The notes: generated from the letters alone by a model not told the origin. A DNA stretch of 46,340 bases from Alphaproteobacteria bacterium (GCA_013288985.1 JABDAT010000009.1:1-46340); one strand, 5' to 3'. Positions 1-6,815 are shown, counted from the stretch's first letter. A program made the numbers and translations.

Positions 1-500
1 CTGGTCATCGCCGAGGCGACACGTTCATGCTCATGATGATGCGATTCAAGATCATGTTCCATCATTTCTTCAATCTGGTAGTGATCTTCCACACCCATTG
101 TCATCACACGTAAATTGTCGCAGAGAAACGCCGAAGCATGATGATTGTGTAGGAAACCCGGATATTGCTGAAAAAGCGCGCTTTCTTCCGGCTTCTCGAT
201 ATGACCTTCCATTTCAAGCATGCCCTTGGATTTCATCAGCTTGAACACGGTGTAAAGCATCGTCAGCAATTCGACATAATGCGATTTCTTGTAAGGACTG
301 CCTTTGAAAAGACATTTAAGATTTTTTACGACGCCCTTAACCACCTTCATCGGGTTGCTTATCAGCACCGAGCCTATAGCCGCGCCGATAATGATGATGA
401 ACTCGTTGGGCTGCCACAACACAGCCAGATTGCCGTGATGCATGGTATAACCACCAATCACCGAACCAAGTACGACGGCAACACCAATCAGGAAAAGCAT
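1..500 (-). CDS. motA: Flagellar motor stator protein MotA (N-terminal part, cut by window edge)
   Basis: MotA forms the proton-channel stator of the flagellar motor with MotB in the inner membrane. On the minus strand an open frame starts at the ATG at 498-500 (MLFLIGVAVVLGSVIGGY) and runs off position 1, giving about 166 codons of a family that is usually near 290. The first hydrophobic helix is at residues 2-20 and the second at about 33-50 (EFIIIIGAAIGSVLISNP). A cytoplasmic segment follows with LLTMLYTVFKLMKSKGMLEME and a His-rich stretch (HHHEHE). The M-L-F-x-I-G start and the HHGNLAVLWQPNEF segment are typical of alphaproteobacterial MotA. No strong ribosome site is visible before the start. 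The catalytic proton-channel helices lie outside the window. Family assignment comes from recognised sequence features. Confidence 0.93.
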   Translation of the reverse strand, partial: MLFLIGVAVVLGSVIGGYTMHHGNLAVLWQPNEFIIIIGAAIGSVLISNPMKVVKGVVKNLKCLFKGSPYKKSHYVELLTMLYTVFKLMKSKGMLEMEGHIEKPEESALFQQYPGFLHNHHASAFLCDNLRVMTMGVEDHYQIEEMMEHDLESHHHEHERVASAMT

Positions 501-643
501 ATGTATGACTCGCTTAAGTTTTCTATCGATGATCAAGTATGCGCAGGTTACGCATCTTCTGCAATTATGTAGCAGCAAGTCTGAATAAAGCGTTAATGGC
601 CTACGACATTTTAGCCACAGTTATTTTAAGACAAAATAATGAT

Positions 644-771
644 GTCATCCCTGTGAAGGCCGGGATTTTGGCCAAAGCGTCATTATTGACTTTAGAAATT
701 TTTATATGCGATGCAGCAAAATAATAAAGACTGAAAACATTTACGGAGATCCCGGCTTTCGCGGGGATGAC
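644..771. repeat. Inverted pair of ~25-bp REP-like units
   Basis: One unit (GTCATCCCTGTGAAGGCCGG, 644-668) and a reverse-complement unit (747-771) match at about 20 of 25 positions and are about 79 bp apart. The pair fills the gap between the 3' end of the 779-1123 gene and the start of motA. A third, plus-strand copy of the same unit is at 36641-36665. This is the form of REP or BIME-type palindromes common in alphaproteobacterial intergenic DNA. A transcription-termination or RNA-stability role is possible but is inference. Confidence 0.7.
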
Positions 772-778
772 GCATTTT

Positions 779-1123
779 TTAAACTTCTTCGGCTTCGGTC
801 TCGTCTTCATCCTCTTCAACCATAGGCGCACGTTTGGTTTTCTTTGTGCTGTCGGAGGTTTTGGTTTTTACGAGTTTGGATTTTTCTGCATCCCAGGCAT
901 ATTGATAGACAACGGTTTTGGTGCCAGTGGTGACGATATCGCCGTTTGCCAGCTGCAATACGTCGAAACCTTTTTGCAGCGCTTCATTGATAAGCGCCGA
1001 GGATTGGCGCAGATACGCATGATCGGTCATCATATTGACTACAGGTGAATTTATGTCCGTTCTTTTCTTGGCTTCTTTGCTCGCCAGATTGAATTTCTTT
1101 AATAAACGGGTTTCCTGTGTCAT
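779..1123 (-). CDS. Unassigned small protein with acidic tail
   Basis: I do not recognise this 114-residue protein. It starts MTQETRLLKKFNLASKEAKK and ends in a strongly acidic tail (VEEDEDETEAEEV). The body is soluble, with no signal peptide or membrane helix. The basic N-terminal third, the helical middle (HAYLRQSSALINEALQKG) and the acidic C-terminus would suit a small binding protein, but no function can be given. It stands alone, with 180 bp of A/T-rich DNA upstream that contains two inverted repeats (1201-1214 and 1229-1259). Its stop codon is 7 bp from a REP-like unit. Codon use resembles the neighbouring housekeeping genes, so it is probably a real chromosomal gene. Confidence 0.7.
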   Translation of the reverse strand: MTQETRLLKKFNLASKEAKKRTDINSPVVNMMTDHAYLRQSSALINEALQKGFDVLQLANGDIVTTGTKTVVYQYAWDAEKSKLVKTKTSDSTKKTKRAPMVEEDEDETEAEEV

Positions 1124-1200
1124 CGTCGATCCTTTGTGTCTTTAGTAATTAGTTAATTTTTACTAACATTTGCTCTTTTCTAATCGAAATTAAATCATAT

Positions 1201-1214
1201 GTCAATTAATTGAC
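1201..1214. promoter_or_regulatory. Perfect 14-bp palindrome, candidate operator
   Basis: GTCAATTAATTGAC is perfectly self-complementary. It lies about 80 bp upstream of the 779-1123 gene, in A/T-rich DNA, where a dimeric repressor or activator could bind. The regulator is not identifiable from the window. A neighbouring stem-loop occupies 1229-1259. Confidence 0.35.
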
Positions 1215-1228
1215 TATAACCTTATACT

Positions 1229-1259
1229 CCTGAAATATAAGTAGAGTATATTTTTCAGG
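1229..1259. terminator. Stem-loop downstream of leuA
   Basis: CCTGAAATATA and TATATTTTTCAGG can pair around a short loop. The hairpin lies about 45 bp beyond the leuA stop and upstream of the next gene on the same strand. With A/T-rich arms it is a weak terminator candidate. The U-tract expected for an intrinsic terminator on the minus strand is not clear. Confidence 0.35.
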
Positions 1260-1303
1260 ATTGAGTGCGTTTCAGATGCTGATATTGTTAATTTTTTAAT
1301 GAA

Positions 1304-2839
1304 TTACGTCGCAATATCTTCGATATCCTTGCGCGCCACCTGCAGCCTGCATAAAGCGTCAATATAGGCTTTGGCGCTTGCCACCAGCGTATCGGTGTCC
1401 GAGCCGTGACCGTTAATAATACGCGTATCATCGGCCAGCCGCACAGTGACTTCCGCCTGGGCATCCGTGCCTTGTGTTACGCCATGCACCTGATAAAGCT
1501 TAAGTTTTGCCTCGTGGGGCACCAATGTTTTAATGGCCTTGAATGTAGCATCTACTGAGCCCACGCCTTCGACTTTCACCGTTTGTGATTTTCCATTAAT
1601 AAGCAGCGTAAGCTCCGCAGTTTGCTCGCCTATTGTTCCGCATACCACCTTGAGCGCACTGAATTGAATGGGATCGCTTTTGGAGACGGTGCGCGCATCG
1701 ACAAGCGCAATAATATCCTCATCGTAAATATCTTTTTTCTTGTCCGCTAAATCCTTGAAGCGGGCAAACGCCTCTTCAAGCGCATTATCGCCTAATTCAA
1801 AACCTAAATCCTTGATCTTGTCCTTGAATGCATGGCGGCCGGAATGTTTGCCCATCACCAGGTTTGAGCGTGTAAGCCCAACCGATTCCGGCGTCATGAT
1901 TTCATAGGTGCCGGCATGTTTGAGGACGCCGTCCTGATGAATGCCCGATTCATGGGCAAAGGCATTGGCCCCGACAATCGCTTTATTATTCTGCACCTGC
2001 TGGCCGGTAACCGACGTGACAAGACGCGACAGGCGCATGATGTGATCAGTTTTGATATTCGTCGCAAACGGATAGAGATCCTTGCGCGTATGAATAGCCA
2101 TCACCACTTCTTCCAGCGCCGTATTGCCTGCGCGCTCGCCGATACCGTTAATGGTGCACTCAATCTGGCGGGCCCCTGCCCTTACCGCCGCCAGTGAATT
2201 GGCAGTGGCTAAACCTAAATCGTTCTGGCAATGGGTGGAGATAATGGCTTTATCGATATTGGGCACGCGGTTTTTAATGGCGGAGATAATCGTGTAATAT
2301 TCATCCGGCACCGTATAGCCCACAGTATCAGGCACATTGACCGTTGTGGCGCCTGCTTTAATGGCGGTCTCCATAGCCTTGCAGAGATAATCAATGCCGG
2401 TGCGCGTCGCATCCATTGCTGACCATTCCACGTTATCGGTGAATTTGCGCGCAAGCTTCACAGTGGAGGCAATCAAATCCAGCACTTCATCTTCTTCCAT
2501 GCGGAACTGGTATTTAAGATGAATCGGGCTGGTTGACATGAAGGTATGAATGCGCGGCTGTTTCGCAGGCTTTAATGCTTCCGCCGCGCGCTCAATATCA
2601 GCTACTTTGGCACGCGCCAGCGAGCAGACCACCGAATGCTTGATACGTTTGGCAATGGCATGCACCGCTTCAAAATCACCATTGCTCGCCATGGCGAATC
2701 CCGCTTCAATAATATCCACACCCATAGCATCCAGCGCATCCGCCACCAGAAGTTTTTCTTCTAAATTCATTGAGTTACCTGGTGATTGCTCACCATCGCG
2801 AAGTGTAGTGTCAAATATGATGATGCGGTCCTGGGTCAT
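1304..2839 (-). CDS. leuA: 2-isopropylmalate synthase
   Basis: LeuA condenses acetyl-CoA with 2-oxoisovalerate, the first committed step of leucine synthesis, in the cytoplasm. The 511-residue product has normal family length. The N-terminal TIM barrel begins with FDTTLRDGEQSPG (residues 9-21; R14 and D15 are the substrate and metal pair). STHCQNDLGLA is at 201-211, NGIGERAGN at 231-239 and HESGIHQDGVLK follows. A C-terminal LeuA dimer/regulatory domain occupies roughly residues 390-505, where leucine feedback binding is expected. The second metal-ligand position of the usual H-x-H motif is Q205 (HCQND). The start MTQDRIIIFDTTL fits the family. The gene follows the ELM1-family gene after 44 bp on the same strand and may be co-transcribed with it. 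No leader peptide or T-box is seen upstream. Confidence 0.96.
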   Translation of the reverse strand: MTQDRIIIFDTTLRDGEQSPGNSMNLEEKLLVADALDAMGVDIIEAGFAMASNGDFEAVHAIAKRIKHSVVCSLARAKVADIERAAEALKPAKQPRIHTFMSTSPIHLKYQFRMEEDEVLDLIASTVKLARKFTDNVEWSAMDATRTGIDYLCKAMETAIKAGATTVNVPDTVGYTVPDEYYTIISAIKNRVPNIDKAIISTHCQNDLGLATANSLAAVRAGARQIECTINGIGERAGNTALEEVVMAIHTRKDLYPFATNIKTDHIMRLSRLVTSVTGQQVQNNKAIVGANAFAHESGIHQDGVLKHAGTYEIMTPESVGLTRSNLVMGKHSGRHAFKDKIKDLGFELGDNALEEAFARFKDLADKKKDIYDEDIIALVDARTVSKSDPIQFSALKVVCGTIGEQTAELTLLINGKSQTVKVEGVGSVDATFKAIKTLVPHEAKLKLYQVHGVTQGTDAQAEVTVRLADDTRIINGHGSDTDTLVASAKAYIDALCRLQVARKDIEDIAT

Positions 2840-2883
2840 GGCGCCTGTTCTTTATGCAAATGAAATAAGGCGGGAAACATAGC

Positions 2884-3900
2884 TTATTCCGCAAACTTAA
2901 ACAATCCCGTCCGTATCGCATGGGCAATTTCCGCTGCCGCATCAGGCAGGCGGGCAGGCTGCCAGTCCAGACGGATGGGATAGGTATGGGGCTTGGCGGC
3001 GCCTAAGGCAAAGAGCGATTCGCGGAAATTTTTCTTGCCCTTATCCAGATGCGGCGGCATGAAAATATAGACCGGCTTGCCGGTGGCGCAGGCTTCCGAA
3101 CACATGGAAACGGAGTCACCAGTAACGATAATAACATCCGCCAAACCTAAAAATGCCATATAAGGATTGTCGCTCGCAGGCTTCCAGCGGTGGAATATAT
3201 GCGGCACTGTCAGGATGGTTTTAATAAGTTCCTCGCCTTTTTCACCGGTGCGCGGGCTGCTGGTGATGAGCAACGATCCGCCGAGACGCTCAGCTTCCGC
3301 AGAAGCATAGGCAGCGAGCGTTTTAAAATCGGCGTCTTCATATTCCGCGCCGCGCGCTGAGCCGCCGATAAGCAAAGCAATCCAGGGCCGCGGCAGACGG
3401 CCCACACTATTATGCCAGCGCGCCGCCTCCATATTGAGATTGGCCAGCATGACGCGGTGGGGCGATCCCAGTGCACGCAAAATATTATCTCCTTTGCGCG
3501 AGATATCATCATGCTCAGGCAGGGCAATCAGATCAAATGCTCCTGCCTTGCTATCGGGCCACATTAAATGCACAAGCTTTGTGTGAGGTGATTGTTTTTT
3601 AATCGCAAGCGCAACGGGCGCTGAACGCCTGCCAGCGGCAATTACCAGATCCGGCCAGGGCAGAGCAATACTTGTCTTGGTTTCAGGCGTTGCATGCCAC
3701 AAATGCTTGCCCAGAAAAACATTGGCAAACGCCGCAAGCCTGTTATAGCGGACTTCCTTCACTGTAACAGGCCAGCCGAGCCTTTCCGCCACACCCAGAA
3801 TTTGCGAGCGATGGCTGGCGCGATCATCCATAAGAAGCCAGGTGGAGGGTGTTTCGGTCACGTTTTCTTCCGTATTTGGTGTGCCCGTGCAGATATACAC
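2884..3900 (-). CDS. ELM1-family (DUF1022) protein
   Basis: The 338-residue product shows the hallmarks of the bacterial family named after the plant mitochondrial fission protein ELM1. These are WLLMDDRASHRSQILGVAERLG near the N-terminus, PDLVIAAGRRSAPVAL, the LMWPD segment, LIGGSARG in the middle, and ITGDSVSMCSEACATGKPVYIF near the C-terminus, which resembles the nucleotide-sugar-binding half of GT-B glycosyltransferases. Its biochemical role in bacteria is not established. An envelope-related transferase is often suspected. The longest frame begins with GTG at 3900. A second GTG at 3861 has a better-placed GGAAG ribosome site and would give VTETPSTWLLMDD, so the true start may be there. 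It is divergent from the small gene at 4045. Confidence 0.85.
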   Translation of the reverse strand: MYICTGTPNTEENVTETPSTWLLMDDRASHRSQILGVAERLGWPVTVKEVRYNRLAAFANVFLGKHLWHATPETKTSIALPWPDLVIAAGRRSAPVALAIKKQSPHTKLVHLMWPDSKAGAFDLIALPEHDDISRKGDNILRALGSPHRVMLANLNMEAARWHNSVGRLPRPWIALLIGGSARGAEYEDADFKTLAAYASAEAERLGGSLLITSSPRTGEKGEELIKTILTVPHIFHRWKPASDNPYMAFLGLADVIIVTGDSVSMCSEACATGKPVYIFMPPHLDKGKKNFRESLFALGAAKPHTYPIRLDWQPARLPDAAAEIAHAIRTGLFKFAE

Positions 3901-3996
3901 ACCTCACTTTCCTCTGTCTAGCGGCGGGAAGGACCGCCCCAGTGCATTTAATGGGAAGCTTACGGAGACTTTGTGCTCAAAGCACGTATAAGGCTC

Positions 3997-4015
3997 ATAC
4001 TGTTGTAAACAGTAT
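3997..4015. promoter_or_regulatory. Inverted repeat upstream of the His-rich peptide gene
   Basis: ATACTGTT-GTA-AACAGTAT is a perfect 8-bp inverted repeat ending 29 bp before the start at 4045. A smaller inverted repeat (GTGCT-CAA-AGCAC, 3973-3985) lies just upstream. In a divergent intergenic region of 144 bp these look like operator sites or a leader hairpin. Which promoter they serve is not known. Confidence 0.4.
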
Positions 4016-4044
4016 CTCCATTAATCAACATAGGGAATAGCTTC

Positions 4045-4236
4045 ATGAAATATTTTACCTCCGCTTTTCTGATCGCGGCATTGCTGAGCGCACCGGTATT
4101 TGCGCAAAGCACTTCTTCTGGCGATGCGCAGGGACAATCCTCTTCACAAAACGCTTCCAGCCAGAAACATCACCACCACCATAAAAAGAATGCCCAGGAC
4201 GGCAACGCGAACGCTTCCGGCGGCAGCAACCAATAA
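4045..4236 (+). CDS. Small exported His-rich peptide
   Basis: The 63-residue product starts with a clear signal peptide (MKYFTSAFLIAALLSAPVFA, cleavage likely after VFA-Q at residue 20). The mature part is about 43 residues, made mostly of Ser, Asn, Gln and Gly with one HHHHHKK block at residues 42-48. It should be periplasmic or secreted and disordered. The His cluster suggests metal binding (Ni, Zn or Cu) or pH-dependent charge, but no homologue is recognised. An AGGGAA ribosome site precedes the ATG. The gene stands alone, with its own inverted-repeat upstream region and a strong stem-loop directly after it (4249-4277), so it is a monocistronic unit. Confidence 0.75.
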   Translation: MKYFTSAFLIAALLSAPVFAQSTSSGDAQGQSSSQNASSQKHHHHHKKNAQDGNANASGGSNQ

Positions 4237-4248
4237 ATAGTTGTGATT

Positions 4249-4277
4249 ATAGGGGGATTTTTTGCAAATCCCCCTAT
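4249..4277 (+). terminator. Intrinsic terminator after the His-rich peptide gene
   Basis: A perfect 12-bp stem (ATAGGGGGATTT / AAATCCCCCTAT) encloses the 5-nt loop TTTGC, beginning 12 bp after the stop codon at 4236. The sequence TTGTCTT that follows is only a partial U-tract, but the stem is very stable. Confidence 0.8.
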
Positions 4278-4346
4278 TGTCTTATGCACTGACGCAACAG
4301 GAACCTTGCACTGGGCAGGCGCTGCAGCTAGTAATATCCGGTCTGT

Positions 4347-4395
4347 GGGGCTGTAGCTCAGCTGGATAGAGCAACGGTTTCCTAATTATAAGGTC
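4347..4395 (+). pseudogene. 5' half of tRNA-Arg, degenerate
   Basis: GGGGCTGTAGCTCAGCTGGA and the following bases reproduce the acceptor strand, D-arm and anticodon loop (TTCCTAA) of the intact tRNA at 5738. The 3' side of the anticodon stem is lost (AATTATAAGG) and no T-arm follows. Its acceptor strand pairs with the 3' half at 6805-6811, not with the intact inner tRNA. Confidence 0.8.
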
Positions 4396-4607
4396 AGATT
4401 TTCCTAACACGACATTATTACAGTATAAACTCTGTAATACGCCGTCAGATTATTAACGTAATAAGGCTATAATAAGGTTGAGGATGACGTTTGAAGGACG
4501 CCTCTATCTCTCAGTCTCGATTGCAGCTTCAAAAGAAGCAAATTCATTTAAACGATCCATAAATGTGGTTGGATATATATTTGCGCCTGCCGTTAAACTC
4601 TGAGTTT

Positions 4608-5147
4608 TTATTTTAATATTTCAGTTTTGCTACTAGCGCGGTCATCAACTCTTTTGGTAGCGCTTTTTTCTTTTTGTTGAGCAGCAAACTCTGCAGCTTT
4701 TCGCTTATAGAAATCTGCTATATCCCGATGTCCAAATTCTTCTGCTAAATCGACAGCAGTGCCATATCCGGTAACACGGTGCACATTAGCGCCATGTTCT
4801 TCAAGCGCAATTACTGCTTCTATTTTACCCTGTTTTATTGCTGCTATGCAAGCCTGCCTAAGGACACGTGATTTATCGCCATCTGCAACTTCCCGATCAA
4901 TTGGGAAGTTGGCATTAAGCATTGTCCTTAGACTATCTAAATCGTCCAGACGAAGAGCATTTTCTAGCGCACCTAATAATCCATCTCTCTTTAAGCCGGT
5001 CTGCTCATCTCGATCAATGTGTCTGCGAGGCTTATAACTTGTCTCTACATCACTAAGTGTATAATCAAGGATTTTATCCTCCCTATATCTCCGGTCTTTA
5101 AGTGAGGTAGTGTGTAGAGGGTTGCGAGGCCTTTTTTCGTTACTCAT
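4608..5147 (-). CDS. Ankyrin-repeat-like protein
   Basis: From the ATG at 5145-5147, preceded by a good AAGGAG ribosome site, the product is 179 residues (MSNEKRPRNPLHTTSLKDRR). An upstream in-frame extension to 5234 lacks a ribosome site. The middle carries two or three helix-turn-helix repeats of ankyrin type. Examples are GALENALRLDDLDSLRTMLN, AACIAAIKQGKIEAVIALEEHGANVHRV and GTAVDLAEEFGHRDIADFYKRK. The N-terminal 60 residues are charged and probably disordered, and the C-terminus is Lys-rich. Ankyrin folds bind other proteins. The partner is unknown and there is no signal peptide. The gene lies between tRNA-Arg fragments and is probably cargo of the former inserted element. Confidence 0.7.
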   Translation of the reverse strand: MSNEKRPRNPLHTTSLKDRRYREDKILDYTLSDVETSYKPRRHIDRDEQTGLKRDGLLGALENALRLDDLDSLRTMLNANFPIDREVADGDKSRVLRQACIAAIKQGKIEAVIALEEHGANVHRVTGYGTAVDLAEEFGHRDIADFYKRKAAEFAAQQKEKSATKRVDDRASSKTEILK

Positions 5148-5279
5148 AAAATCTCCTTTATCTGTATAACTATTCCAACGTATAGTTCTAAAATATATGA
5201 AGAAAGTTAATTTTATATTACAATGATTGCACAAAAAATTAAGCTATATAAATCACGAGGAAATTAAGTACCTTATCTA

Positions 5280-5423
5280 TTAACTCTTGCGGTAACTGCC
5301 AGTTATTCCACGGCAAGATAGCTGTTCAATAGCTAAACCTAAAAGATTGCCGCCTGGAAGGTGTTTTAGGGCAAAAGCTTCATTGACCAAAGCGCTTAGT
5401 AGAGCAGGTGCCTGATTATTCAT
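5280..5423 (-). CDS. Small ORF inside the tRNA-Arg island
   Basis: A 47-residue frame begins MNNQAPALLSALVNEAFALK and ends TGSYRKS. It has an AGGA ribosome site 6 bp before its ATG. Its direction matches the ankyrin-like gene and the integrase remnant. I recognise no family. It could be a genuine small gene of the element or the N-terminal remnant of a longer one. The clean ribosome site and lack of internal stops are the only support. Confidence 0.35.
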   Translation of the reverse strand: MNNQAPALLSALVNEAFALKHLPGGNLLGLAIEQLSCRGITGSYRKS

Positions 5424-5439
5424 AGTTTATCCTAAAACT

Positions 5440-5467
5440 TGATGGGATCGGCAGGATTCCAACGCAC
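5440..5467 (-). pseudogene. Inverted, degenerate tRNA-Arg 3' fragment
   Basis: Read on the minus strand, GTGCGTTGGAATCCTGCCGA followed by TCCCATCA aligns with the T-arm and acceptor end of the intact tRNA (GTGAGTTCGAATCTCGCCGA then TCCCACCA), with about 23 of 28 bases the same. It is in opposite orientation to the other tRNA pieces. It may mark an old att site or an inversion. It is short, so chance resemblance cannot be excluded. Confidence 0.4.
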
Positions 5468-5600
5468 GGCTTGCCATTCTGGCGAGGATAGCAGCGGAAC
5501 AGGCATTAGCAGAATGCGAAGAATAAGCAGAAGAATAGGTTAATGCAATGTTGCACTACTTTTCTATGATGGGTATACGTTCTATGGCTAAGAAGCCTGT

Positions 5601-5649
5601 GGGGTCGTAGCTCAGCTGGATAGAGCACCGGTTTCCTAAACCGTAGGTC
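5601..5649 (+). pseudogene. 5' half of tRNA-Arg(CCU)
   Basis: The sequence GGGGTCGTAGCTCAGCTGGA through the anticodon loop TTCCTAA and on to AGGTC is the same as the 5' part of the intact tRNA except for the anticodon stem (ACCGGT/ACCGT against AATGGT/ACCAT). After position 5649 the T-arm is missing and unrelated DNA follows. It is the second duplicate 5' half in this block. Confidence 0.82.
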
Positions 5650-5705
5650 TAGTTCTTAAATAAGGTGCAATGATAAGAAGTTAAGTTATATAAGAACTGC
5701 TACAA

Positions 5706-5727
5706 ACCGTGTAGCGAACCGTTTTAG
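5706..5727 (+). repeat. Copy of the CGAACCGT arm-type repeat
   Basis: ACCGTGTAGCGAACCGTTTT (then AG) lies 11 bp before the intact tRNA. It matches ACCGTGTTCGAACCGTTTAAG at 6647-6667 apart from one indel and one or two substitutions. Such short repeats around an integrase gene are typical of arm-type binding sites of tyrosine recombinases. Confidence 0.5.
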
Positions 5728-5737
5728 TATGAAACAA

Positions 5738-5814
5738 GGGGTCGTAGCTCAGCTGGATAGAGCAATGGTTTCCTAAACCATAGGTCGTGAGTTCGAATCT
5801 CGCCGATCCCACCA
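5738..5814 (+). tRNA. tRNA-Arg (anticodon CCU)
   Basis: All four arms fold over 77 nt. The acceptor is GGGGTCG/CGATCCC with one G-U pair, and the D-arm is GCTC...GAGC. The anticodon stem is ATGGT/ACCAT around TTCCTAA, giving anticodon CCU, which reads AGG. The T-arm is GTGAG-TTCGAAT-CTCGC, and the 3' CCA is encoded. It is the only intact copy among several fragments in this block, so it is presumably the functional one. Single-copy tRNA-Arg(CCU) is a frequent integration target. Confidence 0.93.
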
Positions 5815-5838
5815 TTTCAGCAGCGTCGTCCGTAACCT

Positions 5839-6609
5839 CTAAGATTTATAGCACTCTTTGCAACTACTTATTTTTGGAACTCTTTTGGTATTACGTCGGA
5901 TAGGGTTCGAGATGAGCTGAACTTTTGTCCACCATTCTGGCAAGTAGTCTGGCATTAAAACACGATTACTGGAGCGCTCTTTATTAAAAGTCACGGCAAC
6001 AATCGGATTGGCTGGCAACGTGTCGGGATTATCTGCAACCTTTAATGCAAAATTATAGCAGGCACGGAAGTCGCGTAAAGATTGGTTGGCCACGATGGGG
6101 CCATGTTCTTTGGTAATTCGCTTATGTTCTTCCCGAACAAAACTGCGCTTAATATCGTTAATCGGAATCACTTTCCACTTGCTCATATAGCGATTTAATC
6201 GCTTTATCATATCGTTTATGGTGCGCTCGCAGCGGTCACGAGTGCGAAGATCGTGCGTGTACTCTTCGTACATCTTTTCAACAGTCCAGCTTTCTGCGCT
6301 ATTGCTAGGTTTGGCGTTTGGGTCAATGCCGCGTTTAATCTGCGAAAGCACCTCTGCTGCTCGAATGCGGGCTTCATCCAATGTCAAGTCTTCTGTAGTA
6401 CCTAACGTATGACGAACAGTTTTAACCAAGCGACGACGTCCACGTTGCCCAGTCCACAGATCGCGTTGTATCTTGTACGACTTACTATTCTTATTAACTA
6501 CAATCATCAAACCGATTACTTTTGTATCTCTTACAGAGAAACCGTATTCGTCATATTCTAGCTTTTTTATAAGCGCTTCTGTTAAGCGCATTGGAGTATA
6601 TTTCTTCAT
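5839..6609 (-). pseudogene. Truncated tyrosine-type integrase (catalytic domain lost)
   Basis: Tyrosine recombinases insert mobile elements at tRNA genes. This 256-residue frame has the N-terminal arm-binding domain of DUF4102 type (residues about 5-95, ending LDEARIRAAEVLSQIKRGIDP). The SAM-like core-binding domain follows (about 108-205, including SLRDFRACYNFALKVADNP). It then breaks off after LMPDYLPEWWTKVQLISNPIRR into NTKRVPKISSCKECYKS and a stop. The whole catalytic domain with its R-H-R-Y residues, about 170 residues, is missing. Only 24 bp separate the stop from the tRNA, so the missing part was deleted and is not merely out of frame. A complete relative would be near 400-430 residues. 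The product cannot catalyse recombination. Confidence 0.85.
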
Positions 6610-6620
6610 AATCCCTTCTT

Positions 6621-6667
6621 GCGAACCGTGTAATGCAATTTTGCGAACCGTGTTCGAACCGTTTAAG
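6621..6667. repeat. Direct repeats upstream of the integrase start
   Basis: CGAACCGT occurs three times in 47 bp (at 6622, 6644 and 6655), directly upstream of the integrase start at 6609, and once more at 5715. Repeated short sites just upstream of an integrase gene fit arm-type sites for its N-terminal domain. This is inferred from position and repetition. Confidence 0.5.
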
Positions 6668-6770
6668 TAGCAAGTTGTGGCGTATCTAGAAGGGTATTAT
6701 ACTACTGATTTATCAGAATTATATCATTTTTAGTGGATTCAGGGGGTTTTAAAGTGTAGCTAAAAGGCTA

Positions 6771-6815
6771 TTCCTAAACCGTAGGTCGTGAGTTCGAATC
6801 TCGCCAGTCCCACCA
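6771..6815 (+). pseudogene. 3' half of tRNA-Arg (attachment-site remnant)
   Basis: TTCCTAAACCGTAGGTCGTG and the following bases carry the anticodon loop, variable loop, complete T-arm and 3' acceptor with CCA. The first 35 bp match 5770-5804 of the intact tRNA with one mismatch. The acceptor strand CAGTCCC differs from the intact tRNA and is complementary to the 5' half at 4347. No D-arm precedes it. Confidence 0.85.

Larger units (their letters stand above)
4347..6815. mobile_element. Collapsed integration hotspot in a tRNA-Arg(CCU) gene
   Basis: This 2.5-kb block begins with a 5' tRNA half whose acceptor strand is GGGGCTG (4347-4353). It ends with a 3' half whose acceptor strand is CAGTCCC followed by ACCA (6805-6815). 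These two strands are complementary, so the outer pieces look like one ancestral gene split by insertion. Inside are a second 5' half (5601-5649), an intact tRNA with the alternative GGGGTCG/CGATCCC acceptor (5738-5814), an inverted degenerate 3' half (5440-5467), an integrase remnant, and two small genes that may be cargo. A 35-bp direct repeat (5770-5804 and 6771-6805, one mismatch) is the probable att core. The reading as nested insertions followed by deletion is inference. Confidence 0.72.

Noticed and set aside
165..572. 135-residue plus-strand frame over motA
   Set aside because: It is the antisense of the motA coding region, which has clear MotA motifs on the minus strand.
601..831. 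76-residue minus-strand frame overlapping the REP-like pair
   Set aside because: It translates the repeat (VIPAKAGIS), which yields frames by chance; no ribosome site or family.
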